Source: Chaetomium olivaceum
Lineage: Eukaryota; Ascomycota; Sordariomycetes; Sordariales; Chaetomiaceae
DNA: 64,000 bases
Assembly: GCA_039881045.1 (NCBI GenBank)
Contig: JAYWVB010000022.1
Coordinates: forward strand, 310,001 to 374,000
Direction of reading: 5' to 3'
The translations under genes were made by a program, and so were the position numbers. Positions 1-12,599 of this stretch are shown here, in pieces. The number at the start of each line of letters is the position of its first letter. Position 1 is the stretch's first letter. The notes under the pieces are model-generated. The model was not told the DNA's origin and did not search any database. It was given only the letters and a program-made list of their open reading frames with translations.

Positions 1-341
1 GCTCTCTGCCCGGAGTCGCCCGACTCCAACTCCCCACCGGGCTTCTACCTGTCCGACGCCGACGATGACGACTACGAAGAGGAGGACGACGTCCTCGGCG
101 CTGCTGCCCCGGTCCAGAAGAACCCCTTCGCGAGGAACATCGCCGCCACCCTGTCGACGTACTCGCTCCCGCGCACCGCCGGGACTGATGGAAGCTGGCT
201 ACCCCCGCGGCAGCGGCTGAGCAGCAGTCTGCAGTGCCAGGGTCGCTGATGCTTACCAACCCGATCCCGGATGCGGGGCTGGGTGAGCTGGTTACAGAGT
301 TGGGCTGGATGGCGCAGGCTATTGGTGGGCGCTACGCCTAA
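1..341 (+). CDS. 3' end of an unknown protein gene (partial, frameshifted)
   Basis: The window opens inside a coding region. Frame 1 reads a proline/serine segment followed by a strongly acidic run (DADDDDYEEEDD) and then a basic stretch with FARNIAATLSTYSLPRT. It then loses sense and stops at 247-249. A second frame, entered around 186-190, reads an alanine/glutamine-rich linker and a well-formed end (ELGWMAQAIGGRYA) before a TAA at 339-341. A one-base indel near 185 would join the two into one C-terminus. I do not recognise the family. The acidic tract suggests a nuclear or regulatory protein, but that is a guess. The rest of the gene lies outside the window. Confidence 0.5.
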
Positions 342-1619
342 CTAATTCCGGTTCCCTTTCCGTTTTATATTTGGTTTTTAAAAAGATTTCTTTGGGTGTT
401 CAAATGCAGGGTGCACGGCAAAATAGATTTATGGTGTCTGGTTTGGTCTGGTTTGGGTTTTGCATACAGAGCATTGAGCGAGCGGGTACCGGTTTGATAG
501 ATACCTGGGTCTTTCTTTTTTCTCCTTTGTCTCGAACTAGTTTCTGGTGTGGGAAGGGGGAGGAGGAGGTTCTGGATTGTGATGAAGAGGAATCATGTTG
601 GATGTGCGAGATGTCGGTGTGGAAGGTGAATGATGGGATGGCGGTTGACGAGCACCATGGATGATGCTGGGGATGGATGCGGTGGTTGCTTGTCACGGGA
701 CACAAATGCACGTTGATAGAAATCTAATCAACTCCGACGCCGAGATGGCTGTCTGTCCACCTCTCTTCTCTCACGTCCCCAACTACCTACCTGCTGTGAC
801 CCATTGTCCACGCGCAAATATGAGCCCTTCCCAACGGGGACATATCTTTCCCTTCCATTTCCTCGAATTAATAACCCATAAGCAAACCAAAAACTTCCCA
901 TATTAACATTTCAAACCATGCCATGTCCCATGTGATCTCATCCCCAGACCCAAGCAAGGAGGTCGCAAGTTGTTGCCTGCCTACCCTCCCCTGCCCTGTC
1001 CTGTCGTGCCCGAACCGAACAAGACAGACCCCATCGTGAGTGAGTCCCCAGAATGCCAATACGACGTCAGCACTCACCCAGCACCCAGTACTCACCCGGT
1101 GGAGATGCCAGGAAGGGGGAAAAAAAAGGAAGAAAAGAAAAACACAGCCACGCACACGATGCTTTGCTGCTGCGAGGCTCACGCTGTTGCACGAGACGAG
1201 GTAAGGAAGGTGAGCCTGAAACGGCGCAGTCAGACTGTGCCGCACGCTAGCCCTGTTCGTGATATTTAGTCCAATTGGGGTTTCTGTGCGGATGGATGGC
1301 ATGCATGGGTGGTGTGGATGATGGATGATGGTTGATGGATGATGGTTGCCTGGGTTGTGGGGATGGTTTGTTTACTTCGCCCCTTTTTCTTGAGGGTTTG
1401 GTTTTTTTAGTTTGTTGGGATGAGGGGAGAGGGGTGTTTTTTCAGCAACCCATTCTTGGTCGTCTCGTGGTGGTTAATTTGTTGGAGAGTAACACATGTA
1501 TAAATGATTGTGAATCGAGAAATGCATCCAGAAGTGATGTAAAGTATACACGAATCATGTCTCGTATATCATACACCTCTAAGATACATACAATCCCCCA
1601 CTACTCACTACTCACCCCC
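342..1619. other. gene-free interval (3' flanks of two convergent genes)
   Basis: No frame here has coding character or splice-compatible exons. It contains a short direct repeat of the kind gatggatgatggtt at about 1315-1350 and A-rich and T-rich stretches consistent with 3' untranslated regions of the convergent genes on either side. I see no RNA gene. Confidence 0.5.
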
Positions 1620-4196
1620 TCATCCAATGTTCGCCTCCCTGAACCTCTCAGCCAACTGCTCGTTGATCAACCCCTGCTCATATGCCAGATGCCAGAACCG
1701 GTGTTTCCACCATCACTCTCCCCTCCCCCCCCCGCCGCCCTGCACGGCGCCCAGCTCATCAGCTGTGCCAATCTTGCGGGCGGCCTCCACGACGCGCATG
1801 GCAGCCTCACCGTCACCGATCTGCACGACGGGCCGCAGCAGGTCGTAGAGGGTGCCAAACGTGATAGTGCTGCTGCCGCGGACAAAGACGCGGTCAAAGA
1901 TGTCGAGGGCGCGGCGGACCTCGCCGGCCTGGCAGTAGCCCTGGATGGCGCGCTCCCAGAAGACGCGGTCGATGCTTTTGTTGTCGTGCAGCCGCCTGTT
2001 TTCGATCAGGGCGGTGACGGCGGCCGCGTCGGGCGGGTCGCGCGAGAAGTAGTGCTGCGCCAGCATGGTGTAGATGTGTGAGGTCAGCTCGAGGCCGCCG
2101 CCCCAGATCTTCGCGAGTACGGCCTTGACGGGTTCCTCGGCGCGGTCGCCCTCGCGGAGGAGTATGTAGAGGATCTTGGCGTAGGCCTGCATGTTGATCT
2201 CGACGCCCGAGGCCCTCATGGCGGTGATTATACGCTCGACTAGAGAGACTTGCTGCGCCGGAGGCAAGTCGCCGATTTGGTTGAGGGTGCCCTCGAGGAG
2301 AACGGTGAAAGTGGCGATATCGGCGTTGATGTTGGTGCTGCGCATGGCAGCGAAGATGGCGTCGATGCCATCCATGTCACCGCGGCGAACAAGCGGCCGG
2401 AGGAGGGTGTTTGAACGTGTATATATCGGGGTCGATGCCCCGCTTGGAGGCCCAGGCGAGCACGCGGGTGGCATCCCTGTCGCGGTTTTTAAGACGGATG
2501 AGCCCAGAAAGGACGGCGTTGACGGCCTCGATGGCGGGTTGGACGGCCATGGCGGCGTAGCGGGGGTCGGAACGGGCGGCCCAAATCTTGTCCATCTCGT
2601 CGAGTGCGCGGAGGCCGGCGTCGGGTTCGCCACAGACGAAGAACCCGTTGATGCGGGCGGTCCAGATGGGTGCATCCAACTTGATGCCCGAGGCTACCAG
2701 CCTGTCCCAGACGGTCCTGAGGCCATGGGCGTTGTTGGCCTTGACGCAGCCATGGAGCATGGCGTTCCAGGTCTTAATCGTGGGATTGATGCCAATGCGT
2801 TCCATGTTGTTCCACACCGCAATGGCCTGCTGGGGACGCCGCATCATGGTGTATGCTAGAATAAAATAGTCAAACATATCGGGGTTTTTGACGAGGTCGG
2901 CAATATGGGTGGCACTGGGGGTGGCCGCCTCACCCCAGAATTTCAGCCAGGCCCTATCTACCGTCCTGACATTCATACTTTTAATGGCTTCTCCAAGCTG
3001 ACGGTGTACACTGGTGTCGATATGACTAGGCCCTTCCCCAAATGGATCCAAAAAGGTATGATTAACCTTGGCTGCATCTTGTCGCCTGGGCCACACGAAG
3101 CGTGGGAGGTCCGGAAAGTGGTCGAATAACGGGTTGAAGTCGTCGCGCCGGGGCGGGCGCGATTGGAATATCAAACCCGTCATCATCCGAAGAAACGGCG
3201 CAGCCTCCCCCTTGGTGGCGCGCGCGCGGCTGAAGGCGTCTGTCAGAAGCTTGTACGTTGCGAACGCAGCAAAAGTCGGCCTCAGTAAAGACGGGACCAG
3301 GTACTGGGGGAACATGGCCCCGAACGCCTTTTGGAGCGTGAGTTGCTCTGGAGGCTTTCCGATCGGGCGGGCCGGCACGGCGTTGAAGATGTTCGTTCCT
3401 GGGGATTTTGACGAGGAGTCACCCTGCACAGGAGACCTTTGCGAGCAGAACACACGCCAGGCGCCAAGGAGGTCATGTACGAGAGCGTCTCGCCGCGCCA
3501 TGGCGGTCTCGTAATCCTTAATCGAGCTGTACTTGTCAGGAACCGTGTTTTGTCGGTAGATATGCTGGACCAGCGCGATCACGAGGGTAGCCCAGGCGGC
3601 CGGTTTGAGAACATCCAGCTCAACCATAATCTCAGTGATGCGAGTGACGCTAGGTAGCCGGCCAAGGTCGAAATCCCGCGGCTTCTCGAGAGCCAGCCTA
3701 TTGAGGAGAACGGCAGCTATCTGGTTCTTGACAATCTGCGAAACCCCGCTAGCACCCTCTTTGTGAATCTGAGGATACACCGTCTCTTCAAAGTATGCAT
3801 ATGCCTCGGCAAGGGTGGCGCCCTCCTTCGCCATCATTGTTTGTATTCGGGCCACATCTTTCACGAGTTCGATGCTGGCCGCCCCAACGGCTGTGGTGCC
3901 GAAAGTAGGGGTCGCCCGAGCCTGACTCTGTACGATGCTCTGGAACATGGCGACTGAGGGGGAGTAGTCGGACGACGTTGGGTGTTGAGGTGTGTAGAGG
4001 GGTACGGCCGGGACCCGTCAACCGACCGCCCGGCGCCCAAGCCTCCATCGCTTGTTCGTGTGTCGTTTCTCGCATATTCGGCAGTAACAGCGTTGCTAGA
4101 ACTCGAAATGCCACGACGGGTTCGGGCACGGGGCGTGACAAGCAGGCGAAACTGGCAACGGAGGCAGACACTGCCTGCGGCCCCCAGTTCGCGCAT
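1620..4196 (-). CDS. mitochondrial pentatricopeptide-repeat (PPR) protein, frameshifted
   Basis: PPR proteins bind organellar RNA through tandem about 35-residue helical hairpins. The N-terminus starting at 4196 (MRELGAAGSVCLRCQFRLL, then arginine/serine-rich) looks like a mitochondrial presequence. The body, best read from 3948, contains hairpins such as TWNAMLHGCVKANNAHGLRT and later AYAKILYILLREGDRAEEPV. The reading frame breaks three times. A shift near 3960-4020 joins the presequence to the body. One extra A (read on the coding strand) at 2410-2412 turns FNTLLRPLVRRGD into nonsense. A TGA near 1712 follows a G-rich run, yet the same frame continues with a plausible PPR tail (FWHLAYEQGLINEQLAERF) to the stop at 1620. 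Total length is still a multiple of three (about 858 codons). The family member is not identified. It is divergent from the phosphatase gene. Confidence 0.75.
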
Positions 4197-4738
4197 TCCT
4201 GTCGTTGAATTATTTGATGTAGTCCAGAACTCGGCTTGTGTACCTGCTGCTGCGTTTCATGACAAGACTATCCGGGGCACGGTCGGTATCGGGTGACCAT
4301 TGGCGGGAGGGTTGGTGGGGGGTGCAGCTGCAGTTTGAGATTTCGAGGGTGAAAAGTGGAAGTGGAAGCAACGTGGTTGCCGTTGTTCCTATCTCGGTTC
4401 AAAATTTTGGAGGCACTGCTCCTCAACAGCATGGAATTGCCCCGAGTTGAGAGGTTACACCCCAGAATGCCAAGCATCTGCCCCCCACCAAGCCTTCCAT
4501 CGGACCTCCCTTGTTAGGTGCTTCCGACGTCACTCAACGGACTCGAAGCCAGGCACCGGACCCGAACTTCCACTCTTTCCCCTCCCTTTCTTAAAAGTGC
4601 CAACTTATTTTACTGTGTATTTAACACTGATGCCCGCCTTCATCGTCCTTAGCTAGAGCACCTAGCCTAGGTAGTTTCCAGGCCCAACCCCCCCCCTTCA
4701 AAAATTCTATAATAAAATTAATCTTGTGCAAAACCACC
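4197..4738. promoter_or_regulatory. divergent promoter region, PPR gene / phosphatase gene
   Basis: This is the 542-bp interval between two divergently oriented start codons, so it must hold both promoters. It contains a CCTAGGTA-type palindromic word near 4664-4675 and C-rich and AT-rich runs just before the phosphatase start. No specific factor site can be named from sequence alone. Confidence 0.45.
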
Positions 4739-6327
4739 ATGACAACCCTTGTCCCCCCGCGCCCTACACGGATGATGAGCTCCGGAAGCTCTACCCGGAC
4801 GGCCTGGAGCTGCAACTTGTGCAGGTCCTAATGCGCCATGGTGAACGCACTCCCGTCTCGGCTCGCTTCCAGAATGCCGGCCTGCAACCCTGGTGGCCAT
4901 ATTGCGCCAGTGCCCGCCAGATGCGGTCCGCCGTTCTCGCCTCAACCAACTCCAAAGCCGATCATTCCTTTGACGCCTTAGAATGGAAACGCCGTCTGGA
5001 AACCTTCGGTAACAATGACGAGCCAGTCATTGCCGTTGGCCCCAAGAACGAGCTGGACGACATCTGTGACATGGGCAGCCTGACAGATCTCGGCCGGCAA
5101 AGCACTTACCAGCTAGGCCTACGTCTGCGCCAGCACTACGTTGACCGCCTCGGCTTCATCCCGTCCACCATCAACTCGGCCGATTTCCTTTACCTACGCT
5201 CGACTCCAGTCCCCCGTGCCCTGGAATCTCTTCACCAAACATTCTCGGCCCTGTATCCACCTTCAGCCCGGGAGGCCGACGCAGCCGGCAAGTTCCCAGC
5301 ACCCACAATCCTCACCCGCGTACCCGGTGATGAGACCCTTTACCCCAACGATGGTAACTGCCGCCGGTTTGCCGCATTGTCGCGGGCCTTTGCGCAGCGC
5401 GCTGCCGACAGGTGGAACAACACACCGGACATGGAGTATCTCCAAAAGCTGTACGGCAAGTGGATGCCCCCGGACACCAAGGTCGCCGTGGACTCGCGCC
5501 CGCGGATCAGGTATTATGGACACGGTCAATGCCACCCTCGCCCACGGACCCCGAGACCAGTTGCCAAGTGAGTTCTACGACGAGAAAGCGCGGGCCCATC
5601 ATGGAGAAGATCGGCGTGGAGGAGTGGTTCGCCGGGTACAACGAGTCGAAGGAGTACCGCATGCTGGGCATAGGAGGCCTGATGGGGGACATCGTCGTCG
5701 CCGAATGGTGGGGAGCGTCGAGCAGCAGACCGTCCGCGACGGCTCGCAGACGCTGCTGAAGCGGACGGGGCAGGGGAACCACAGCGACCGGATCCGGTTC
5801 GGCCTGAGCGGGTGCCACGACACCACGCTCGCGGGCGTGCTGGCGAGTTTGGGGGCGTACAACACGGACCGGTGCCGCCCTTTACGAGCCATCTCGCGAT
5901 TGAGCTGTTCAGGGAGGCCAAGATTCCGTCACCGTCCCAGGAACCGGTCAAGAGTGGATGGTGGGGTTCCCTTTTTGGAGCGGCAGGCGCGCCGGCGAAT
6001 ATCGGGCGTCGGCCGACGACGGAGTTGACGGCAGGCGAGAAGAACAAACTGGAGGGGTACTACGTGCGGATGCGCTACAACGACGAACCCGTCACTGTGC
6101 CGGCCTGCAAGCTGCCCGGGAATCACCTTGAGGGTGACGAATCGTTCTGTACACTGGTGAGTTTCATCCCTTGCTAACCCTTTGAGTTGGTATAACTGAC
6201 CAAATCTCAGGCCGCTTTTAAATCCGTCGTCGACAAGTTTACCCCGACAAATTGGAAGCAGCAATGCCGTATGAACAGGGACCAGCCCGCCCTACCGAAG
6301 GGAGAGCCCGAATGGGCCGGTCACTAA
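4739..6327 (+). CDS. histidine acid phosphatase, ACP6-like, frameshifted
   Basis: It belongs to the branch-2 histidine phosphatase superfamily, which hydrolyses phosphomonoesters through a phosphohistidine. The catalytic RHGERTP motif lies about 35 residues in, and the partner motif GCHDTTLAGV lies downstream. The N-terminus has no signal peptide, which resembles intracellular lysophosphatidate phosphatases (ACP6) more than secreted phytases. I start at the ATG at 4739 because MTTLVPPRP joins YTDDELRKLYPDG if one C is restored near 4764; the longer open frame has no ATG. Further shifts occur near 5510-5550, 5590, 5705 and 5870. One intron, 6157-6210 (GTGAGT...CTCAG), precedes the last exon ending EWAGH. 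The breaks look like sequencing indels because the family sequence resumes each time. Confidence 0.8.
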
Positions 6328-6695
6328 GAGAGTTCGCTTGGGGGCTTATTCGGAGAAGGCCGTGCTTACATTTTTAACTATCATCATTAGCATGGAGTTT
6401 CATTTAGGAGGAGGGAGACTGAGTAATGAAAGTAATGGGCAGGCTTTGGCTACCTTTCCCTTCGGATCGGTTGGAAATCGCTCAGCGGATAGCGCGCGAT
6501 TGGGAGTATTCAGGTGGAAAGAGAAAGTCGAAGGAATAATGAGAGTCAAAGGACTCGGTAATGAAATCACCACTTTCAAAAAGCTTGGTATCGAATCCAG
6601 GAGTAGCCCATTGAGGGGGTTATCGCACGCCAGTCGTAGTGTTAAGATTCATACTCAGCTTCTGGCGCTCCAACGAGCCTTCGCCGTCGGACCCG
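6328..6695. other. convergent 3' intergenic interval
   Basis: This is 3' flank shared by the phosphatase and Vma22 genes. I see no gene or strong structure in it. Confidence 0.4.
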
Positions 6696-7642
6696 TTACG
6701 CATTGACATCGACATCGGCCATCTTCTCCTCTAGAGCCACAAGTTTCTTCTCCTCGGCCTTCTCCGCCTTGGCCCTTTTCTTCCTCGCCCTCCTCACTTC
6801 CAGCTCCACCGCCGCCATCGCGGTGCTGAGTGTCGCTAGCTGGGGGATGATCTCTTCCACTGCTTTGATGGCGTGTCCCTGAGCTTGCCGTAGTGGTAGG
6901 GGCGTGAGGATGCCAAACCAGCGGAGGGGGTCGACAGGCTTCACGGTCTCCTTTACGCCCCCGCCACTGCCCGATGCGGCGGTAGATCCGTCCTTCTCGG
7001 GCTGCTTCTCCTTCACGTCCTCGTTCCCATCCCCATCACCCACGGCAACCGGCGACTCCGTACCAGACCCGTCCCCCGCCTCCTTACCACCACCACCACA
7101 CCCCCTCCCGACGGCGGGGGGTACGCCGCAACACGAAACACCACACCCTCCCTGCCTCTTTTCAAACCAACCCCCTCCCCGTCCCCATCCCCGTCCCCGC
7201 CTCCTTGGAGACCACCCTCCTCCCGCTTCACATCCACACCCCCACCCCCAACCCCACCACCGGTAGAGTCATCATCATCATCACCATTCTCAACAACAAC
7301 ACGCACCCGCCTCCCCGCCTGCATCCGCCCGTCGTAGTAGTCGCACCCGTACCGGCGCACCCCGCGCTCCGCCGCAAAGTTGGCCCGCGCCAGGTCGTGG
7401 AACATGCGCGCCTGGAGCGTGTGCAGCGTGTGCCGGAGCGCGGTGTACTCGTCGAGCAGGGCGAGGTAGGAAGTGAGGAGGGCGTCGATGGCGGTGGTTT
7501 CTTTTTCTGGGGGTTTTTGGGTGGGGTTTGGGTTTGAGTTGGAGTCGGGGGGTGAGGTAGAAGGTGGGTTTGGGGGTGGTGGGTTGGTTGGGGTTGGGGT
7601 TGTGGCGGGGGTGGGATCGGGGTTGGTGGTGGTGTTGGACAT
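6696..7642 (-). CDS. VMA22: V-ATPase assembly factor Vma22 (CCDC115 family), frameshifted
   Basis: Vma22 works in the ER with Vma12 and Vma21 to assemble the V0 sector of the vacuolar ATPase. The visible hallmark is the N-terminal helix ALLTSYLALLDEYTALRHTL followed by MFHDLARANF and RRYGCDYYDGRM, then after a long low-complexity spacer the C-terminal block DPLRWFGILTPLPLRQAQGH and a lysine/alanine coiled coil ending at 6696. The N-terminal 45 residues are proline/threonine/asparagine rich and the central spacer is glycine/aspartate rich. The two halves are in different frames and the sum is one base short of a multiple of three, so a single indel lies between about 7020 and 7120, in a region full of C and G runs. 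Family assignment rests on the two conserved blocks and the fungal two-block layout. Confidence 0.75.
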
Positions 7643-9937
7643 GGTTGTTGGTTTGTGCTCTGGTGGTTTTGGGTTTGAGTGGGTTGGCGTGTTTGCCGGA
7701 GAAAGGGTTTGTTTCGTTTCCTCTTCTGGGTGTTGGTGGGTGATGGATTTGGTGGTGAGTTGATGTTTCGGTTCTGAGTTGGGTGAGATGAAATCGAGAG
7801 TTTGGATATGGATGGTTGGTCGAGGGTCCTAAACAGGCCCACTTGAATTTGTGAATTAGGTATGCTGAACGGCGGGATGTTAACCAAGGAGCCAAGTACT
7901 CTCCCAGTAATCTGTACAACGTTAAGTGGACTCAACCAGATTATGAAAATTGTGAAAGCTCTTTTACGCAATAACTAAGTTATAAATAAAGCGAGGAACT
8001 ATATTTGCGGTCGCTGTATATGTATTCGTCTTTGCGGTCGTCATCTGAACCTTGGTAGTACCCTGTCGTCAGACGGCCTCATCCCAGTTGCGGTCCGTCC
8101 CAACTGGGCTGGGGACTAACGAGTACATTACATATCGATAACCGTTCAATGCTTTGCTTCTGGGAGTTCCTAGTCCCAGCTTCAATGCACCCCGTGTCTC
8201 GGATAGAAATATTGGCCCCATGGGAGCTTGCGTGAGGCTGCAGACCAAGCGGGCGTCCCTCGATCAAATTCGGACTACGGATACGAAGTCCATAACCTCC
8301 CCATCTACAGATTAAACTCGACGGAGCAATCAACCGGATATTGCCCTGAGGTCGTGGGTCTGGTTGACCGCCGGGCAAGAGCATGAAGAGGAGCAGCAAA
8401 CACCAAACAAAGTGTCCAAAGCTCCAGCAAGCATGCCCCACTTACCCTTGCCAAGCCAACTCAGATTCCAGCAAAAGCGCTACAAGTTTTGTGCTGCTGG
8501 TGATGTTGCTCTCTCCACTCCATGCTCTTACTGGGTCTTTTGTGCATCGTCGACATATTGCCGTAATTTTACCAGAAGGAGGAGGCTCCCGAGGCTCATC
8601 CCTTCCTAGTTTGTCTCAGGCCCTTGGATTTTGAATGCAAAGGCCCCGCGCCTCTCATGCAACCCCATGCCTTCGCTGCGATGCCACCGACGGAACCTCC
8701 TCCGACAGTTTTCTCAACTTATCTTCATGCACCCTCCCTGGATCAATATTATCGCGGAGAAAACAAGCTCGGAAACCCACCGAGTCCGGAGGAGCTTCTG
8801 TAGCAATGGCGAGATCGAGCGAACACTTGACATAAGGGAGAGCCAATTACGGTGACCCGTAGGCCAGAACGGGCCGTGGCCAGCCGGGGACGATCCTGGA
8901 TCGAGAGGTGATAGGGCCGCGCTTCTGTTGCACTGCATTTGCCGGCTTTTACGTTTTCCAGAAGCCAACCAATGCAGCCCGGCGCCCGCCTGTCAGCCAT
9001 GTGCCAGACAAGCAGCCCGAACATGGGCCGCCAAAGAACACATGCGCGCGTATCGAACTTGATGCGTTTCCAGGTTATTTTATGTATGCACGCAGTCACT
9101 CACTGCCGGCTACGAAGTACCCTGTGAAGAAATCCAACGTCGTCTCATTTTCCAATCTGATCTCCCGCCCCAAATGCTGGAAATGTGCTTGGCTCGACTT
9201 GGTTAGTGCAGCCAGGACCCTCCGGCTGTCTGCCAACTGATTGCCGGGATTCAAAGCATCGTCGTTATCAATCGACCGATTGCGAGCGCCGACGAGAGAA
9301 GGCCCAACCGAATGTGGGAAGCCTGCTTGGCCCCAGCGCACAGGACCCCCCGGCCGGAGCCACTGACCGCTCGCCTGGCTTCATTCTTCCCCAGCGAGCC
9401 AGGCCCTCCCAGTTTCCCAAGCTCCCCCCGTAATCTTACGAGGCTGCTGGTGCTGCTTGCAACGCTCGCAACAAAACCTCCAGTCCCCTTTATTCATCCA
9501 CAACCCGGACCCATCTCCCTTTCCCATTCAATTGCTGCCCTGCAACTCAAACTGCTGCTCCCTGCTAGTCAACCGAACCATTCTTGCTGCTGTCGTCCGA
9601 CTCGATCACCGGCACTGCGCTGCTTTGTCTGTACAGACACGCCCCCCCTTCCCCTCTAGCTTGTCTCGAAACATCAATCGCCTTGCTTCATTCGTCATCT
9701 CTCCCACCGCCGAAACCCCATTAGTTCTTCGGTTTCCCGCGTCCCGCTTCCCGCTTCCCCATCTCTTCGCTTTCTCAACTCCACTTCGCCGCCCTGCGCA
9801 CCTTTGGATTGCCAGTGGTCTACAGAGCGCGATAAGGGGAAGACGAGTTTGGCTGCAAACCGTCTTTTCCTAAGGCGGACGACGAATCCAAGTAATATCA
9901 AACGCCCGACTCCTTTCTAGGAGCTCCGATTTCGAAG
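7643..9937. other. gene-free interval, promoters of VMA22 and CDC42
   Basis: 2.3 kb between divergent genes. Open frames here are short, overlap on all frames and lack recognisable domains or splice signals. The right 600 bp (about 9330-9900) is strongly pyrimidine-rich, as is usual for promoters and 5' leaders of highly expressed fungal genes. No RNA gene is recognised. Confidence 0.5.
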
Positions 9938-10892
9938 ATGGTGCTCGGAACTATCAAGTATGTCCCACCCTTTCCAGCCCGCGGCAGTACGAGCGGCTGC
10001 TCGCGAGGCATGTCGTTGCATGGACGAGCCCATGGAGACGCATCCTATCTTCACCGTGTTGCTCGGGAAATGCCGTCTCGATTAGACGCGTTTCTACCGC
10101 CTCGCCTGCTCACGCGCATTCCCGCCGCCCTCGACGCCGAGACTGTTGCTGACCGAGTATCCGCTTTCTAGGTGCGTGGTCGTCGGTGATGGTGCCGTCG
10201 GCAAGACATGTCTTCTCATCAGCTACACGACGAACAAATTTCCCTCGGAATATGTGCCGACAGTCTTCGACAATTACGCCGTCACGGTTATGTATGCCGA
10301 ACCCCGGTGCTGCGTTGCCTCTCTCTCGCTCCCGTCACACCGCTAAACATATGCTTCTAGGATCGGTGACGAGCCGTACACGTTGGGCCTATTCGATACA
10401 GCCGGACAAGAAGATTACGACCGCCTGCGCCCGCTCTCGTACCCCCAGACTGACGTCTTCCTCGTCTGCTTCAGCGTCACGTCACCTGCGTCATTTGAGA
10501 ACGTCCGCGAGAAGTGGTTCCCCGAGGTACACCACCACTGCCCCGGCGTGCCGTGCCTGATCGTCGGCACCCAGGTGGATCTGCGGGAGGACACCCAAGT
10601 GGTGCAGAAACTAAATAAGCAGAAGATGTCCCCGGTGAAGAGAGAGGACGGTGAGCGGATGGCGAAGGATTTGGGCGCGGTGAAATACGTCGAGTGCAGT
10701 GCCCTCACTCAGTTCAAGCTTAAAGACGTGTTTGATGAGGTGAATATCCCCAACAGCCTTCGGTGGGCCACAACCTGTGATGACGGACAATGATGAGGCT
10801 GACTAAACGCTTTCCAGGCTATTGTCGCTGCGCTTGAACCACCGCCGGCGAAGAACAGCAGGCCCAGCAAACACAAATGCCAGATTCTCTGA
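9938..10892 (+). CDS. CDC42: Rho-family GTPase Cdc42
   Basis: Cdc42 is the membrane-anchored polarity GTPase controlling actin and septins. Exons are 9938-9957, 10172-10291, 10361-10739 and 10818-10892, giving 197 residues with no frameshift. Visible motifs are the P-loop GDGAVGKTCLL, the effector loop YVPTVFDNY, switch II DTAGQEDYDRLRPLSYPQTD, the guanine-specificity region GTQVDLR and SAL. It ends with a basic stretch and the CAAX box CQIL, whose terminal leucine predicts geranylgeranylation. EHHAPNVP-type Rac residues are absent, and the VHHHCPGVPCLIVGTQVDL stretch is typical of Cdc42. The first intron (214 nt) follows only 20 coding bases, and introns 2 and 3 are 69 and 78 nt. The REDTQVVQKLNKQK insert region varies between species. 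The call is secure. Confidence 0.95.
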
Positions 10893-12599
10893 AACGGGCT
10901 TGGAGCATATGACGTGATGGTCAATCAGACTTGATTCAACTGGCGTGGGGCTCGGCCCATTAGGAAAAAAAGAATTTGGACAGCTATATACCCAGGTCTA
11001 TACGACCAGCCGTCACCCCGCGGCTTGAAAGTTGTCTCGAGCGGGCGCACAACAATTGGACAGCAACCCCCGAACACCCTCTATCCGGGAAAAAGAGGGA
11101 TCTGAGCACAGCACGGGCAAATGCCTCGGGTTGTTTTCCTCCAGAGCTGCCTCAATTCGCCTTGGGCCTTGGACGACGCCCAATTGGAAACAGGGGCTGG
11201 GTTTTTTACTGATAAAAAGGGTGACTTGGAATTGACCATTGTTAACTTTCTTCTCGAGGCCCGGTCACCCAGCTTCTTGGTATCGACCCTCCCTGGCTTG
11301 GTAGCGGGTATTTTTGTTTCCTTCCTTCTTGATTCTATCTCTCTTGTCAATGGGGGGCAAGTTCATAAACCGGGGCAGGAACCTTTCCATTTTGATAGGA
11401 CAGTATGGCGATCGGTGTGCAATTGAATCAAGATCCGTCTATTTTCTGCTTCGTCTACGACGTTTTCACTGCATACCCGCACGAAAGTCTAGTTTCGCAG
11501 CAGGGATGTTTCGGAAATATGTATTAGCTGGTGTGGACAGTTGGTCAGGAGCAGCAGACATTGAAACACGAATGCAACCGATCATGGTGCGGACGCCGTG
11601 GGGTTTAGTTCCATCGCGATAGTGGTTTGACATTACACGGGCATTCATTGATATGGATCGAGAGAACTACAGCACGACGGTCAAGGGATATTACTTGACA
11701 TGAACTTTTTTGCCAGGAATGACGTAGGTAAATAGGATTCTGACCACGAAAGTCTAAACTCGGCGCCGATTGCTTACATGACTCACCCGCTCCCCTCGAA
11801 CCGAAGAGGCAACTCGTAGGAAAAGGTGGTCGACTCCAAAAGTACCCAACTTACTGTGTCTATGTTATTGGCAAGCCGAGGAACAACTTCAGATGAAACA
11901 TGGCCTGGGATGAACAATTGAGAAGTCCATGCCCGAGAGCGTGTACATTCGAGACTACCTTACCTATTTCTACAGGCAAGTCCTTTATGTCTACACATAT
12001 ACACGTCTACCAGGATCCTTGATCAACGGTGCCCAGAATGTCGTTGCACCTAAATAGGAAGTTAAGCTTGGAATTGACCTTGGGAAACTGCAACTCTAAT
12101 TTCAACGTGCATCTCAGATATGGCTCTTGTCATTTACACCAAGATCGCTTGTCAATGAGATTCAACTCAAGTAGAAATCCGGGGTTCTCAAAACCGTCAC
12201 TACAGCACACATCACTAACGGAAGCCCATCGTCCGGATACAACTTTGCGGTCGATTTGTTGATCGCCGTAGGCGTGTTCCAGATGTCGAGCTTACATCAT
12301 GCGGAACTACAGACGCGTAGTCCCGGGACATGGGGTGCAGGACCCTTATCTCAACTCTCAAACAGACACAGTGAGTCATTGTGGTGTTTCGCGCACCAAA
12401 AACCACCGGCGGCGGAGTCGTCAAACCCCCAATTGCCCCGCCAACTTTTTCTCATCCAGACCCAGACCCCTCAACCCCACATCCACCCATTCTCCCCCCT
12501 CCTCCCTCCTTTGTCACTTTTGCCCACCAACACGACCAACCACGCACGAAAAAAAAGACAAAACCTGCGATTGACAGCGCAACCAGTGCGAACGACAAG
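10893..12599. other. gene-free interval between CDC42 and DED81
   Basis: 1.7 kb of 3' flank and promoter. Nothing with coding character is visible. The 150 bp before the DED81 start is C-rich (about 12440-12530) followed by an A-rich run, as expected for a fungal 5' leader. Confidence 0.45.

Noticed and set aside
12381..12599. N-terminal extension of DED81 from an upstream in-frame open stretch
   Set aside because: It lacks an ATG and is proline-rich leader sequence. The ATG at 12600 begins a normal cytosolic N-terminus.
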